This document shows positions 25,456 to 35,655 of a DNA stretch of 64,000 nucleotides, piece by piece. The translations under genes were made by a program, and so were the position numbers. The notes under the pieces were generated by a model. That model was given only the letters and a program-made list of their open reading frames with translations, ran no database searches and had not been told where the DNA came from. How positions within the stretch are numbered: the stretch's first letter is position 1; the number at the start of each line of letters is the position of its first letter. Source of the DNA: Planctomycetota bacterium (GTDB lineage: Bacteria > Planctomycetota > MHYJ01 > JACQXL01 > JACQZI01); assembly GCA_016207825.1 (NCBI GenBank), contig JACQZI010000011.1:49464-113463 (forward strand). Direction: 5' to 3'.

Positions 25456-26709
25456 ATGAAAAAACGAATAAGTTTGGTTGTCAAAAACGCCTCCGAGGTA
25501 ATTACCATGCGCTCAGCCAAGCCGGGACCAAGATGCGGGCGTGATATGAACGAATTAGGGCTCATTCCGGATGGAGCGCTGGCTATTGATAAAGATAAAA
25601 TACTAGAAGCCGGTCCTACTAAAAAAATCACGGCAAAATATCAGGCCTCAAGAACTATTGATGCCTGCGGAAAAATCGTCACGCCGGGACTAATCGATTC
25701 ACATACGCATCCGGTCTTCGCCGGAGACCGCTCGAACGAATTCGAGATGCGCCTGAAAGGAGCTACTTACCAGGAAATCGCTGCTTCAGGGGGAGGAATA
25801 AAATCAACTGTCAAGGCCGTCCGCGAAGCTTCCGAAAAAGAGCTGGTTAATTTTTCCTTACTCAGGATGGAAAGGTTTCTTTCCTGTGGCACTACCACGA
25901 TAGATGCTAAAAGCGGTTATGGATTAAATCTTCCTGATGAAATGAAAATGCTCCGGGTGATACGCGCTCTTGGCAGGATACAGCCCTTGGAATTAATCCC
26001 GACCTTTTTGGGCGCGCATGAAATCCCTCCCGAATACCAGGGCAGGAAAAACGAATACGTCAAGCTTATCACCGAACAAATGATACCTAAGGTGCTTGAT
26101 GACAAACTCGCCGAATTCTGCGATATCTTCTGCGAAAAAGGCGTGTTTGAAATAGAAGAATCCCGGTATATCCTGGATTTCGCCAGAAAGCACGGATTAA
26201 AAATAAAACTCCACGCGGATGAATTCGCGCCCTTGGGCGGCGCGGAGCTGGCCGCCGAACTCGGGGCGATATCCGCCGACCATTTAATGGCCGTTTCGGA
26301 TAAAGGCATCCGGGCGATGAAAGAAAAAGGGGTGATTGCCGTCCTGCTGCCGGGCACCACGTTTGCCCTCGGACTTAAAAATTACGCGCCGGCACGGAAA
26401 ATTATCGATAACGGCAATCCGGTCGCACTGGCGACTGATTTCAACCCGGGGACCTGCTTCTGTGAATCGCTGCCGGCCATCATGAATATCGCCTGCACCC
26501 AGATGAAAATGACGCCGGCCGAAACGCTGTCCGCAGTAACCATAAACGCCGCCTGGGCAATCGGGCGCGGAGAAGCGCTCGGCTCTATCGAAGCAGGCAA
26601 ACAGGCGGATATCGTTATCTGGGATGCGCCATCGTATAAACATATTCCCTATCATTTTGGCGTTAACTTGGTCTCTGCCGTGATAAAAAAAGGCAAGGGT
26701 ATCATTTAA
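25456..26709 (+). CDS. hutI: imidazolonepropionase
   Basis: 417 residues of the amidohydrolase family. Metal and substrate motifs: DSHTHPVFAGDRSNEF (about 76-91), KLHADEFAPLGGAELA, SADHLM and ATDFNPGTCFCES. The enzyme opens the imidazolone ring to N-formimino-glutamate in histidine degradation. No hutH, hutU or hutG is adjacent, so the pathway genes, if present, are dispersed. The next gene starts 4 bp after the stop. Confidence 0.95.
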   Translation: MKKRISLVVKNASEVITMRSAKPGPRCGRDMNELGLIPDGALAIDKDKILEAGPTKKITAKYQASRTIDACGKIVTPGLIDSHTHPVFAGDRSNEFEMRLKGATYQEIAASGGGIKSTVKAVREASEKELVNFSLLRMERFLSCGTTTIDAKSGYGLNLPDEMKMLRVIRALGRIQPLELIPTFLGAHEIPPEYQGRKNEYVKLITEQMIPKVLDDKLAEFCDIFCEKGVFEIEESRYILDFARKHGLKIKLHADEFAPLGGAELAAELGAISADHLMAVSDKGIRAMKEKGVIAVLLPGTTFALGLKNYAPARKIIDNGNPVALATDFNPGTCFCESLPAIMNIACTQMKMTPAETLSAVTINAAWAIGRGEALGSIEAGKQADIVIWDAPSYKHIPYHFGVNLVSAVIKKGKGII

Positions 26710-26713
26710 TCTT

Positions 26714-29182
26714 ATGCTCAGCCAGGAAACTGTCCAGTTAGTCCTTTACAACTGCATGGGTTATAAAAAGGGCGAAACCGTCCTGGTCGTAACGGACGAC
26801 ACGCTCTGGGATTTAGGGTCTGCGTTCTACAACAAAATAAAAGAGCTCGGGATAGAAGTTGTCCTTAATTCCATGAAACCCCGCTCGATAAACGGCGAGG
26901 AGCCTCCTCAATCGATAGCCGAGGCGATGAAGAACGCCGATATCGCGCTTCTGGTCACCGGAAAGTCTTTAAGCCACACCCAGGCCCGCCGGCTGGCCTG
27001 CGCCTCCGAACGGAAAACCAGGATTGCCAGCATGCCCGGTGCGGATGCTAAAAGGCTGGAACAATTGCTTAAAGTTGATTATGATGAAATGTTCCGCCAC
27101 GGATTTTCCTTAAGCGAAGAGCTGAAGAAAACCAAACGAGTGGAAATAACCACGCCCGGCGGGACAAACCTTTCCATGGAAATAACCGGTCGCGCGCCGC
27201 ATGTCGACAGCGGCATTTTAGATACGCCGAGCGCTTTCGGGAATCTCCCAGCCGGAGAAGTATACCTGGCGCCGATGGAGGGCACCGCCAACGGTATTAT
27301 CGTCGTAGACGGAAGCATCTCCGGAATCGGCCGCTTAAAAAAGCCCATTAAAATCACCGTTAAAAACGGGTTGGCCGAGCAGATTGATTCTACGGAACTA
27401 AGGAAAATCATCGACCCCTTGGGTCCGCTTGCCAGGAATATCGCCGAACTGGGAATAGGCACCAATCCGAACGCCGAAGTAGTCGGGAATATACTGGAAG
27501 ACGAAAAAGCAATCAATATGGCCCATATCGCACTGGGAGACAACGTAAGCATGGGCGGCAAGGTAAAAGCACCCTGCCATATGGACGGCATTATGTTTTC
27601 CCCGAAAATAAAACTCGATGGCAAACCAATTCCGGAAAGGCTCATCAGATGGTATCCTTCCGCACGCACCGCAAAGAATAGGCGTCCCATATCGGACACG
27701 ACTTATTCCATTATGGAATTCGAAGATACGCGTTCTTCCATCGGACCCGAATTATTTCAATTGCTTTTTGATAATTCCAACGACCCGCAGTATGTCCTGG
27801 ATTTAAAAAGCCAGGTTTTTATGGAAGCCAACCGGGCATTTCTGGAATTATCCGGCTATTCAAAAGAAGAGCTGGTCGGAAAGCTGAAGTCGTCGGATTT
27901 GACGCCACCGAACTCCCGGCCGGTTTTAATCAGCAAGCGATCGGCAATAGACAAAGGGATTGCGCGGGAACGCTACCAATTCGAAATGCTGACAAAGCAC
28001 GGCGATATAAAACCGGTCGAGCTTAGCGTCCACCGGACGAAGATAGGCGACAAGGAAGTGACTATCGGCTCGGCGCGCGATATCAGCGAAAGGTTGCGCC
28101 TGGAAAAAGCCTTGCGGGAAAAAATAACCGAAATCGCCTTTGCCGGCAACCGACTCCTGGCTTTGACCGAAAAGATAAAGAACGTTCCCTTGATAACCGC
28201 CGCGCTCCTCAAAAGCAAAAGCGAAGCGGAACTCTGCAAGGGGGCCATAAAGTTGTTATGCGCAAAAGAAGGGCTTTCTTACAAAGATGCGGCTATTTAT
28301 TTCCTGCTGGGAGGCAGGTTAAAGCTTTCCGAATGCAGCAAGATGATGCGTAAGGAAAAAACCGGTTTGCCCCCTTCTATTATTAATATTCACGGTTCCC
28401 ATCATTTCGCCCTGGTCGCCCGCGGGGAAATCGCCCGTTACCAAAAAGATACGGAAATCTTATTGCCCCTACGGGGCTTGCGCCAGATTATCGGCGTGGT
28501 GCGTATCATCATGGACCAGAAGGAAAAGGAACTCATGGACAATAACCCGGTAACCAAGAAAAGCTACGAGGATATCGTCGAGACAATCGGGTCTATTCTG
28601 GGGCTTCTTACCGAAAGCCTGCGGATGGATAAAATCCTGGAGATGCAATCAATTATAGACGAGTTGACCCAGATTTATAACCGCCGCTATTTTGAACGGA
28701 TGATAAAAGAAGAGACCGATCGCGCACTTCGTTACCGCCGCGCGTTATCGCTTTTCCTGATAGATCTTAACAAATTCAAGCAAATCAATGATGCCTCCGG
28801 CCATAACCAGGGAGATATTATTTTAACCGAAGTCGCCCAGTTCCTCAAAAAACACAGCCGTAAAATTGATGTCGTCTGCCGTTATGGAGGCGATGAGTTT
28901 GCTATTATTCTTCCGGAAACGAATTCAAAGGGGGCTTTGCTTAAAGCCACCCGTTTATACGACCACTTAAAAAACCATAAATTCACCAATATAAAAGCGC
29001 CCCTCGTTCCTTCTCAGCGGAGCGGGAAAGGATTCTACCGGATTACCGCCAGTTTCGGGATAAGTACGCTTTCTAAAGAGAAAAACATTCTCACGGAAGA
29101 AGAACTTCTGTCAACAGCCGACAAGGCGCTTTATAAAGCAAAAACCATGAGGAAAAGGCAGATTAAAAGCTATTGGCTATAA
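26714..29182 (+). CDS. fusion: M29/NicX-like aminopeptidase domain + PAS + GAF-like + GGDEF diguanylate cyclase
   Basis: 822 residues. Residues 1-305 match the M29 (AmpS/thermophilic leucyl aminopeptidase, NicX-like) fold, with candidate metal ligands in GEVYLAPMEGTANG (E182), AELGIGTNPNAE (E245) and HMDGIM (H289, D291). A PAS domain (about 340-460) follows, with a linker ending ARDISERLRLEKAL. A GAF-like segment (about 485-630) leads to a GGDEF domain (640-822) with an intact GGDEF (725-729) and an RxxD inhibition site, RKID (716-719). It should make cyclic di-GMP, with the N-terminal domain perhaps acting as a sensor. No signal peptide or membrane segment. I know of no standard family with this order of domains. 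Confidence 0.82.
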   Translation: MLSQETVQLVLYNCMGYKKGETVLVVTDDTLWDLGSAFYNKIKELGIEVVLNSMKPRSINGEEPPQSIAEAMKNADIALLVTGKSLSHTQARRLACASERKTRIASMPGADAKRLEQLLKVDYDEMFRHGFSLSEELKKTKRVEITTPGGTNLSMEITGRAPHVDSGILDTPSAFGNLPAGEVYLAPMEGTANGIIVVDGSISGIGRLKKPIKITVKNGLAEQIDSTELRKIIDPLGPLARNIAELGIGTNPNAEVVGNILEDEKAINMAHIALGDNVSMGGKVKAPCHMDGIMFSPKIKLDGKPIPERLIRWYPSARTAKNRRPISDTTYSIMEFEDTRSSIGPELFQLLFDNSNDPQYVLDLKSQVFMEANRAFLELSGYSKEELVGKLKSSDLTPPNSRPVLISKRSAIDKGIARERYQFEMLTKHGDIKPVELSVHRTKIGDKEVTIGSARDISERLRLEKALREKITEIAFAGNRLLALTEKIKNVPLITAALLKSKSEAELCKGAIKLLCAKEGLSYKDAAIYFLLGGRLKLSECSKMMRKEKTGLPPSIINIHGSHHFALVARGEIARYQKDTEILLPLRGLRQIIGVVRIIMDQKEKELMDNNPVTKKSYEDIVETIGSILGLLTESLRMDKILEMQSIIDELTQIYNRRYFERMIKEETDRALRYRRALSLFLIDLNKFKQINDASGHNQGDIILTEVAQFLKKHSRKIDVVCRYGGDEFAIILPETNSKGALLKATRLYDHLKNHKFTNIKAPLVPSQRSGKGFYRITASFGISTLSKEKNILTEEELLSTADKALYKAKTMRKRQIKSYWL

Positions 29183-29424
29183 TCCCGCACCCAGGTTAAT
29201 TACCCCTTCATATCCGCTAAAGGCGTCGCCCGCAAGCGAACCTCGCCAGACTGGCGGGGATCCGGCCCCGCTATGCGAGGCTGAAATTCTTTGACTTGGA
29301 AACGTATTTGGGATAAAAATATTTACTTATGAATCAGGATTAGCCACCGAGACACTGAGTTCACAGAGAGGAAATACTAATAATCTCTGGGTTCTCTGTG
29401 ACTCTGTGGCAAGGATTTAACTAT
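29183..29424. other. intergenic region with short hairpins and a CTCTGTG-type repeat
   Basis: 242 bp. It holds CGCCAG-A-CTGGCG (29244-29256), further GC-rich pairings, and an inverted CACAGAG/CTCTGTG repeat (about 29341-29410) that runs up to the purSL ribosome site. Confidence 0.5.
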
Positions 29425-32367
29425 ATGTTATATCAGATTAATGTTGAAACCAAACGTGGACAGGCTGACCCGGTAAGCGCCGGTATCAAAGCGGATATCA
29501 TAGATCTCGGCATTAAATCCGTTAAGAGCGTCCTTTTCACCCAGCTTTATTTTATCGAAACCGAAGCAAGCGAATCACAGGTCAACCTGATTGCCCAAAG
29601 GCTTCTTTCCGACCCGGTCACTTCTAATTATGAATGGCGAATTGCGAATGGGGAATGGAAATCCGAAAAATCAGCTGTCCGGATTCCGCGTTCCACAACC
29701 GGCACTCTTATTACCGTTCTCCACAAGCCCGGCGTGATGGACCCGGTCGAGGCAAGCGCCCTGAAGGCAATTGCCGACCTGAAAATAAACGCGACAGTCC
29801 TGCGCACCGGACGGCAGTTTATCCTACAGGGAAAAATCACACCCGCCCAGCGGGAACAAATCGCCCGGAAAATCCTGGCAAACGAAGTCATCGACGATAT
29901 CCATTACGGTCCGATGTCCCTGGATAAAATAACCATCGGCAATCCTTACGAATTCAGGCTGAATATCCTGCCCTGGCGCAAGATGGCCATGGACGCGATG
30001 ATGAAAATAAACAAAGACCTCCAGCTTTCCCTGAACGAGCAGGAACTGAAAACGATACAGGATTATTTCAAATCCATCGACCGCGACCCGACTGATGTCG
30101 AGCTGGATACCATCGCCCAGACCTGGAGCGAGCACTGCAAACACAAAACACTCATGGGGCTGATTGAATACACCGAAGGCGCCGGCGCGCAAAAGAAAAC
30201 CGAGCAGATTGAAAATATCCTAAAGCAAACCATCATGAAGGCAACGCTGGAAATAAAGAAGCCCTGGTGCATTTCCGTTTTCAAGGATAACGCCGGAATC
30301 ATAGATTTCGACGATAAGAACGCACTGACCTTTAAAGTGGAAACGCACAACCATCCTTCGGCAATCGAGCCTTACGGCGGCGCCGGTACCGGAATCGGCG
30401 GCGTTATCCGCGATACGCTCGGCTGCGGATTAGGAGCCAAGCCGATACTGAATACGGATGTTTTCTGCTTCGGCCTGCCCGACCTGCCGCATAATAAATT
30501 GCCAGCCGGCGTCTTGCATCCCAAACGGATTATGAAAGGCGTGGTCGCCGGCGTGCGCGATTACGGCAACCGCATGGGAATCCCCACCCCCAACGGCGCG
30601 GTCTATTTCGACGACCGCTACACCGGGAATCCCCTCGTCTATTGCGGCAATGTCGGCTTGATGCCCAAGGATAAATGCGCCAAAAAAGTCCGGGCGGGCG
30701 ATTTAATATTGCTCGTCGGCGGGCGGACCGGGCGCGACGGCATCCACGGCGTCACTTTCGCTTCGGCGGAGCTGACTGAAAAATCCGAAGAGGTCTCATC
30801 AATCGCCGTCCAAATCGGCAACGCCATCATGGAGAAAAAGGTCGCCGATACCGTCCTTCAGGCGCGCGACCGGAATTTATATACCGCCATTACGGATTGC
30901 GGCGGCGGCGGATTGTCTTCCGCCATCGGCGAAATGGGCGAAGAAACCGGGGTGGAAGTCGACCTGGAAAAAGTCCCCCTAAAATACCAGGGGCTTTCTT
31001 ACACGGAAATCTGGATTTCCGAGGCGCAGGAACGCATGGTCATGTCCGTCCCGGTAATCCATAAGGATAAAATACTGGAGATATTCCAAAGGGAAAACGT
31101 GGACGCCACCTTTATCGGCCGATTCACCGGAAATAAAAGGCTTGTCCTGAAATACAACGGTAAGGAAGTGGCTAATTTAGAGATGGAATTCCTCCATCAC
31201 GGCGGCCCTAAATTCTTCAGGAAGGCCGAATGGTCTCTGCCGAAACATAAAGAGCCGCGCCGCTTCTCAAGCGGGAAAACTAACCGAGTCAATAATTACG
31301 GCAAAACTCTTAAACAGATTCTTGCCATGCCGAATATCGCCAGCAAGGAATGGATTATCCGTCAATACGACCACGAAGTGCAGGGCGGCAGTGTTTTAAA
31401 GCCGCTTGCCGGAATAAAGAACGACGGCCCTTCGGATGCCTGCGTGAGCCGCCCCTTGCTTAATTCATATAAAGGCGTGGTCGTTTCAAACGGGATGAAC
31501 CCGAAATACAGCGAGATCGATCCCTACCATATGGCCGCTTCGTCAATCGACGAGGCGTTGAGAAATATCGTTGCCGTGGGCGGCGACCTTGAACGGACCG
31601 CGCTTCTGGATAACTTCGCCTGGGGCAATACCAATAAGCCCGACCGCCTGGGCGCACTGGTCCGCGCATCGCGCGCCTGTTATGATATCTCCAAAGTTTA
31701 CGGGACGCCTTTCATCTCCGGAAAAGACAGCCTGAATAACGAGTTCTTTACCAAGGGGAAAAGTATTGCCATCCCTCATACATTGCTTATCTCCGCCATC
31801 TCGGTGATTGACGACGTCCGTAAAACCGTTTCCATGGATTTTAAGGAGCCGGGAAATCTCATCTACATTATCGGGGCAACCAAAGAAGAGATGGGCGGCT
31901 CGCATTATTACGAGCTTCTAAAATATATCGGGAATTCCGTCCCGGTGGTCAACGCCGCGGAAGGCAGGAAGACTATGCTAGCGTTATCATCCGCTATAAA
32001 GAACGGGTTTGTCCGCGCCTGCCACGACCTTTCCGAAGGCGGGCTGGCAGTTACCCTGGCGGAAATGGCATTTGCCGGAGAAATCGGCGCTAAGATAGAC
32101 ATTTCCAAAGTGCCTTGCGATAATGCCATTAAAGAAAACGACGTTATTCTTTTTTCGGAATCTAATTCACGCTTCCTGGCCGAGGTCTCCCCGAAACACC
32201 GCAAAGACTTTGAATCTGCGCTAAAGGATTGCGCCTTCGCCTTTATCGGCGAAACCGCCCCGGTGAAAATGCTGCGCGTTACCGGGCTTGATAAAAAGCT
32301 GATTATCAACGAATCCCTGAATTCGCTTAAAGACGCCTGGCAGAAGCTAACCAGGCAGTTTAGCTAA
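29425..32367 (+). CDS. phosphoribosylformylglycinamidine synthase, PurS-PurL fusion
   Basis: 980 residues. I start at [18 protein letters not shown] with AAGGA upstream, because an earlier in-frame ATG lies inside a dispersed repeat. The N-terminal 180 residues contain two PurS-like halves (from QINVETKRG and from [12 protein letters not shown]). The synthase core follows, with [31 protein letters not shown] in two parts and [10 protein letters not shown]. There is no glutaminase domain, so a separate PurQ is needed. It makes formylglycinamidine ribonucleotide in purine synthesis. Between the two PurS halves about 20 residues ([11 protein letters not shown] and following) come from a direct repeat of GAATGGCGAATTGC type. 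Confidence 0.93.
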   Translation: MLYQINVETKRGQADPVSAGIKADIIDLGIKSVKSVLFTQLYFIETEASESQVNLIAQRLLSDPVTSNYEWRIANGEWKSEKSAVRIPRSTTGTLITVLHKPGVMDPVEASALKAIADLKINATVLRTGRQFILQGKITPAQREQIARKILANEVIDDIHYGPMSLDKITIGNPYEFRLNILPWRKMAMDAMMKINKDLQLSLNEQELKTIQDYFKSIDRDPTDVELDTIAQTWSEHCKHKTLMGLIEYTEGAGAQKKTEQIENILKQTIMKATLEIKKPWCISVFKDNAGIIDFDDKNALTFKVETHNHPSAIEPYGGAGTGIGGVIRDTLGCGLGAKPILNTDVFCFGLPDLPHNKLPAGVLHPKRIMKGVVAGVRDYGNRMGIPTPNGAVYFDDRYTGNPLVYCGNVGLMPKDKCAKKVRAGDLILLVGGRTGRDGIHGVTFASAELTEKSEEVSSIAVQIGNAIMEKKVADTVLQARDRNLYTAITDCGGGGLSSAIGEMGEETGVEVDLEKVPLKYQGLSYTEIWISEAQERMVMSVPVIHKDKILEIFQRENVDATFIGRFTGNKRLVLKYNGKEVANLEMEFLHHGGPKFFRKAEWSLPKHKEPRRFSSGKTNRVNNYGKTLKQILAMPNIASKEWIIRQYDHEVQGGSVLKPLAGIKNDGPSDACVSRPLLNSYKGVVVSNGMNPKYSEIDPYHMAASSIDEALRNIVAVGGDLERTALLDNFAWGNTNKPDRLGALVRASRACYDISKVYGTPFISGKDSLNNEFFTKGKSIAIPHTLLISAISVIDDVRKTVSMDFKEPGNLIYIIGATKEEMGGSHYYELLKYIGNSVPVVNAAEGRKTMLALSSAIKNGFVRACHDLSEGGLAVTLAEMAFAGEIGAKIDISKVPCDNAIKENDVILFSESNSRFLAEVSPKHRKDFESALKDCAFAFIGETAPVKMLRVTGLDKKLIINESLNSLKDAWQKLTRQFS
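29628..29665 (+). repeat. short direct repeat inserted in frame in purSL
   Basis: Repeats of the GAATGGCGAATTGC / GAATGGGGAATGG type code for EWRIANGEW between the two PurS-like halves, where the family has only a short linker. Confidence 0.5.
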
Positions 32368-32407
32368 AAATAAATCCCTTTTATTAAAGAAGAGGAATTT
32401 CATAAAT

Positions 32408-32550
32408 GTCATTGCGAGGAGTGGAACGACGAAGCAATCTCGTTTTCCCTGAATAAAACAGAGATTGCCCCGCTCGACTTCGTTTCGGGGACACCCGATA
32501 ATAGGGAGTCCCAGAATGGGGCCACGCTCCTTATAGTCGCTCGCAATGAC
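32408..32550. repeat. miniature element with 11-bp inverted ends
   Basis: GTCATTGCGAG (32408-32418) and CTCGCAATGAC (32540-32550) are perfect inverted ends of a 143-bp non-coding element. A second pair, GCAATCTC and GAGATTGC, lies inside (about 32434-32468). It fills most of the purSL/radical SAM gap. Confidence 0.75.
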
Positions 32551-32563
32551 AGAATAAACTTTT

Positions 32564-33745
32564 ATGTATATAAACCGGTTGGACATAAAAAAGAAGCTGG
32601 AAAAGAAGCTCACACACGAAACCATCGAGCAGGCCAAAGGCGATTTCCACGCCTGGCGGCAGAAATGCGTCACCTTGCTCCCGGTTATCAGCGGGAATAA
32701 TTGCCCCTTTGCCTGCACTTATTGCTATATCCAGAGCATGGAATCGCCCTCGGCGCAGAAAAGCGACCCGTTCGCCTTTAAAGAGCCGGAACCCTTAAAC
32801 CTTTCCGGGGAACAGCTCTGCTGGGCGCTCCTGGAAAATAAGGAATTCATTCCCGGCGAATACGGCACGCCCTTGGCATTCGGGCATGTCTCGGAGCCCT
32901 TCCTGCCAAGCCTTCTGGAAAATACGCTCGGCTATTTCAAGGCGATATCCGCGTACCTGGGCAACCCGATACAGTTTTCGACCAAGATGTTCATTACGCC
33001 CGAACTGGCTAAAAAGATAAAAGGCTCGCTGAAGCATAAGCTGGTCAGCCCTCTGGTCACCATCACCACGCTTAAGAACGCGGCGAAACTCGAGCCCAAG
33101 GCGCCGCCGCCGGAAGAGCGCTTCCAGAGCATTGCCAATCTTTCCAAGGCAGGCTATAAAGTGTTCCTCTATTTAAGGCCGCTGATACCGGGCATTGTCA
33201 CCGAAGAGATTGAGGAAATCCTAAAGCTCGCCAAGAAGGCCGGCGCCATCGGAGTGGTCGGTGGGGGTTTTAGGATAACGCTCCCGATTCTTAACCGGAT
33301 GAAGGATGCCAAGGCGGATGTCTCGGAAATCGCCAACCGCATCCCGAATATCGGCGACAAACAGCGCTATATTTATACCAAGGACCTGGAGGATAAAGTC
33401 GTCACGCTTGCACATAATCTCAAGATGGTTGCCCTGCGCTCGACCAAATGCGCCATGGCATACGCCTGCAAGCTTCCCTCGCCCTCGCTTTACTGGCAAT
33501 ACAATAAGAATATCTGCGTCAAATGCAAACCCTGCGAAAAAGAGGCGCCCAAATACAAGAAATCCGATATCGATAAAATCCTGAAAGAGGTCTTCCCGAC
33601 GGAAACGATTCTCTCTTATAAGGACGAGAAAGGCGCGGTTGAGATTGCGGTAAAGCTCTCCGAAGGAAAGACGTCCTTGGAGCCGTGGGTGCCGCGCGTC
33701 TTGGAAACGTATCTCAGGAAGCCCGTGACAATCAAACGGCAGTAA
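32564..33745 (+). CDS. radical SAM protein, spore-photoproduct-lyase-like
   Basis: 393 residues. The radical SAM cluster motif is CPFACTYCY (CxxxCxxC, around residue 47). Near the C-terminus CVKCKPC and nearby cysteines (CAMAYACKL) could bind an extra iron-sulfur cluster. The N-terminal QKCVTLLPVISGNNCPF region resembles SPL-type radical SAM proteins, but the fold does not settle the substrate. It is preceded by the 143-bp miniature element and has no obvious partner gene. Confidence 0.8.
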   Translation: MYINRLDIKKKLEKKLTHETIEQAKGDFHAWRQKCVTLLPVISGNNCPFACTYCYIQSMESPSAQKSDPFAFKEPEPLNLSGEQLCWALLENKEFIPGEYGTPLAFGHVSEPFLPSLLENTLGYFKAISAYLGNPIQFSTKMFITPELAKKIKGSLKHKLVSPLVTITTLKNAAKLEPKAPPPEERFQSIANLSKAGYKVFLYLRPLIPGIVTEEIEEILKLAKKAGAIGVVGGGFRITLPILNRMKDAKADVSEIANRIPNIGDKQRYIYTKDLEDKVVTLAHNLKMVALRSTKCAMAYACKLPSPSLYWQYNKNICVKCKPCEKEAPKYKKSDIDKILKEVFPTETILSYKDEKGAVEIAVKLSEGKTSLEPWVPRVLETYLRKPVTIKRQ

Positions 33746-33793
33746 ATGCTTTGATTCGCCACAGAGTCACAGAGGGCACAGAGAAAATTAGAT

Positions 33794-34291
33794 ATGTTTA
33801 AATCAAAAAGACTGCTCACTATTACCGGGCTTATTCTCGTCCCTTTCTGGACTTATATAATGTTCGAGAGCACGGGATTAGGGCACGGGAATTATATATT
33901 ATTTAATCTTTTCAATGCGCCATTTAGCTTATTGTTGTCTCTTATTCTAAATACTTCTGATCCGGGATTTTTTGCTAATATGATATTTTTCTCTTGCTTA
34001 CTCATAACACCTGTATTATATGGTTACATTATTGATTTATTCTCCGACTTTAAAAAAGAGTGGGTTGGTTTCCTAATAGTTTTTATTCTCCATTATGCAT
34101 GTTATATAAGAATTCGTCTCTCTCCATCATTTTATTTTTATTATCAGGATAACCCTTACGATAAAATAGATTACACTTTTCTTTCTCAAGGATACGTGTT
34201 TTTTGCTGTGTGGAATTTATGGATACTCTTTGTGACTTTGAAGCGATGGCGTAACGCAAAAAGCATTGTTCCTAATCCGGAAACAAAGTAA
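33794..34291 (+). CDS. small integral membrane protein of unknown function
   Basis: 165 residues with about four hydrophobic helices (roughly 8-26, 38-58, 62-82, 90-108) and another near 130-150. Rich in Phe, Tyr and Leu, with a basic tail. The coding sequence is visibly more AT-rich than its neighbours, which could mean recent acquisition. A CACAGAG-type repeat lies just upstream (33755-33785). No family recognised. Confidence 0.6.
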   Translation: MFKSKRLLTITGLILVPFWTYIMFESTGLGHGNYILFNLFNAPFSLLLSLILNTSDPGFFANMIFFSCLLITPVLYGYIIDLFSDFKKEWVGFLIVFILHYACYIRIRLSPSFYFYYQDNPYDKIDYTFLSQGYVFFAVWNLWILFVTLKRWRNAKSIVPNPETK

Positions 34292-34364
34292 TTTTTCCCT
34301 CTGTGCCCTCCCGCCTTTGGCGAGGCTCGCCCTTGTGGGCGGCTGCGGTGAAGTCCCTTCCGTT

Positions 34365-35075
34365 CTACTTCGCCGCGACGTATTTCAGCTGGAACCCGGG
34401 GCTCATCGTCGCCGAGAGAGTGACCTTCTTTATGAATATCCCTTTAGCCGAGGTGGGCCTTAGGGATTGAATGTGTTCCAGGAACGATTCCACGTTGTTC
34501 TTCAAATCTTCCACGCTGAAGGAAAGTTTCCCAACCGGCACGTGGATGATGCCCAGCGCGTCGCAACGGAATTCGACCTTGCCGGCCTTGAATTCCTTGA
34601 CCGCGTTCTTGATATCTTCGCTGACCGTGCCGTTCTTGGGTGAGGGCATCTTCCCCTGCGGCCCCAAGACCTTGCCGAGCCGGCTGATGTTCTTCATCAT
34701 GCTCGGAGGCGCGATAGCCACGTCAAAATCCGTCCAGCCGTCCTGCACCTTTTTCATTAAGTCTTCGAAACCCACTTCATCCGCTCCGGCATCGCGCGCC
34801 GCTTTGGCATCGTCGCCCGCCGCGAAGACGATTACCTTCCTGGTCTTACCGATTCCTTTGGGAAGGGTAACCGCGCCGCGGATTAATTGGTCGCTTTTCT
34901 TCGGGTCGATTCCCAGATTTATCGCCATTTCCACGGTCTGGTCGAACTTGACCGGGGGAAGGCTTTTTAAGACGTTTACCGCTTCGGCTGTCTCGTATTG
35001 CTTCGTGGCGCCGCCGGCGGCTTCGTATTTCTCCTGGACTTTCTTCTGCCTTTTGGTAAGCTTTACTTTTTCCAT
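34365..35075 (-). CDS. rplA: 50S ribosomal protein L1
   Basis: 236 residues, typical L1. Conserved segments include [34 protein letters not shown]-like [20 protein letters not shown] and the GTVSEDI stretch. L1 forms the ribosomal L1 stalk and can repress its own operon by binding the leader. The start is 1 bp from the rplK stop, a tight two-gene operon. rplJ and rplL, which usually follow, are absent; the next gene downstream is on the opposite strand. Confidence 0.97.
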   Translation of the reverse strand: MEKVKLTKRQKKVQEKYEAAGGATKQYETAEAVNVLKSLPPVKFDQTVEMAINLGIDPKKSDQLIRGAVTLPKGIGKTRKVIVFAAGDDAKAARDAGADEVGFEDLMKKVQDGWTDFDVAIAPPSMMKNISRLGKVLGPQGKMPSPKNGTVSEDIKNAVKEFKAGKVEFRCDALGIIHVPVGKLSFSVEDLKNNVESFLEHIQSLRPTSAKGIFIKKVTLSATMSPGFQLKYVAAK

Positions 35076-35076
35076 A

Positions 35077-35505
35077 TTACCCCACCACCTCTATGCCCAT
35101 ATTGCGGGCGGTCCCTTCTATGACCTTGCAGGCTTTTTCGATATCGGTCGTATTCAAATCCTTGAGTTTTACCTGGGCGATTTCCTTTAACTGCGCCTTG
35201 GTCACCTTGCCGACCTTGACCTTATGCGGCTCGGCAGAGCCCTGGGCGATTCCGGCCGCCTTCTTTAAAAGGACCGAGGCGGGCGGCGTCTTGACGATAA
35301 AATCAAATGTCCGGTCTTTATAAACCGTAACGATTACCGGCGTTACGAGGCCTTGCGCGCTCTTGGTCTGGTCGTTGAAGCGCTTGACGAATTCGCCGAT
35401 ATTAACTCCGTGCTGTCCTAAAGCCGGGCCGACCGGTGGTGCCGGGGTTGCCTGGCCGCCGGGCGCCTGCAGTTTTATTTTCACCATTACTTCTTTTTTT
35501 GCCAT
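35077..35505 (-). CDS. rplK: 50S ribosomal protein L11
   Basis: 142 residues from the start [20 protein letters not shown], the standard L11 length. A longer in-frame reading upstream (to 35580) runs into the promoter and is rejected. [20 protein letters not shown] and [12 protein letters not shown] are characteristic. L11 builds the GTPase-associated centre and the factor-binding stalk base. GGAG precedes the ATG. nusG and secE, the usual upstream neighbours, are missing; dnaA is divergent from it. Confidence 0.97.
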   Translation of the reverse strand: MAKKEVMVKIKLQAPGGQATPAPPVGPALGQHGVNIGEFVKRFNDQTKSAQGLVTPVIVTVYKDRTFDFIVKTPPASVLLKKAAGIAQGSAEPHKVKVGKVTKAQLKEIAQVKLKDLNTTDIEKACKVIEGTARNMGIEVVG

Positions 35506-35551
35506 ATTTTGCTCCGTTATTCCCATTTTTCCGGGAATATAGAAAACCAAT

Positions 35552-35580
35552 ACTATATATATCGGAACGGCTTCTGTCAA
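35552..35580 (-). promoter_or_regulatory. rplK-rplA promoter
   Basis: Minus-strand TTGACA (35575-35580), 17-bp spacer, TATAGT (35552-35557). The leader contains a small hairpin, ATTCCC...GGGAAT, that might serve L1 feedback binding; this last point is speculative. Confidence 0.75.
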
Positions 35581-35587
35581 GATTTTC

Positions 35588-35618
35588 TTGACTATTCCTG
35601 ATTTGTAAGGAATAATAC
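35588..35618 (+). promoter_or_regulatory. probable dnaA promoter with internal inverted repeat
   Basis: TTGACT (35588-35593) and a weak -10 (TAATAC, 35613-35618, 19-bp spacer). Between them ATTCCT (35594-35599) is inverted at 35608-35613, a possible operator. Confidence 0.4.
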
Positions 35619-35655
35619 CGGTTCGCTTGGCTTATCAAATTCAAAATAAGGTAAC

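Noticed and set aside
35506..35580. A longer N-terminus for rplK.
   Set aside because: The extra 25 codons cover the promoter and leader; L11 starts at [13 protein letters not shown] with a GGAG site.
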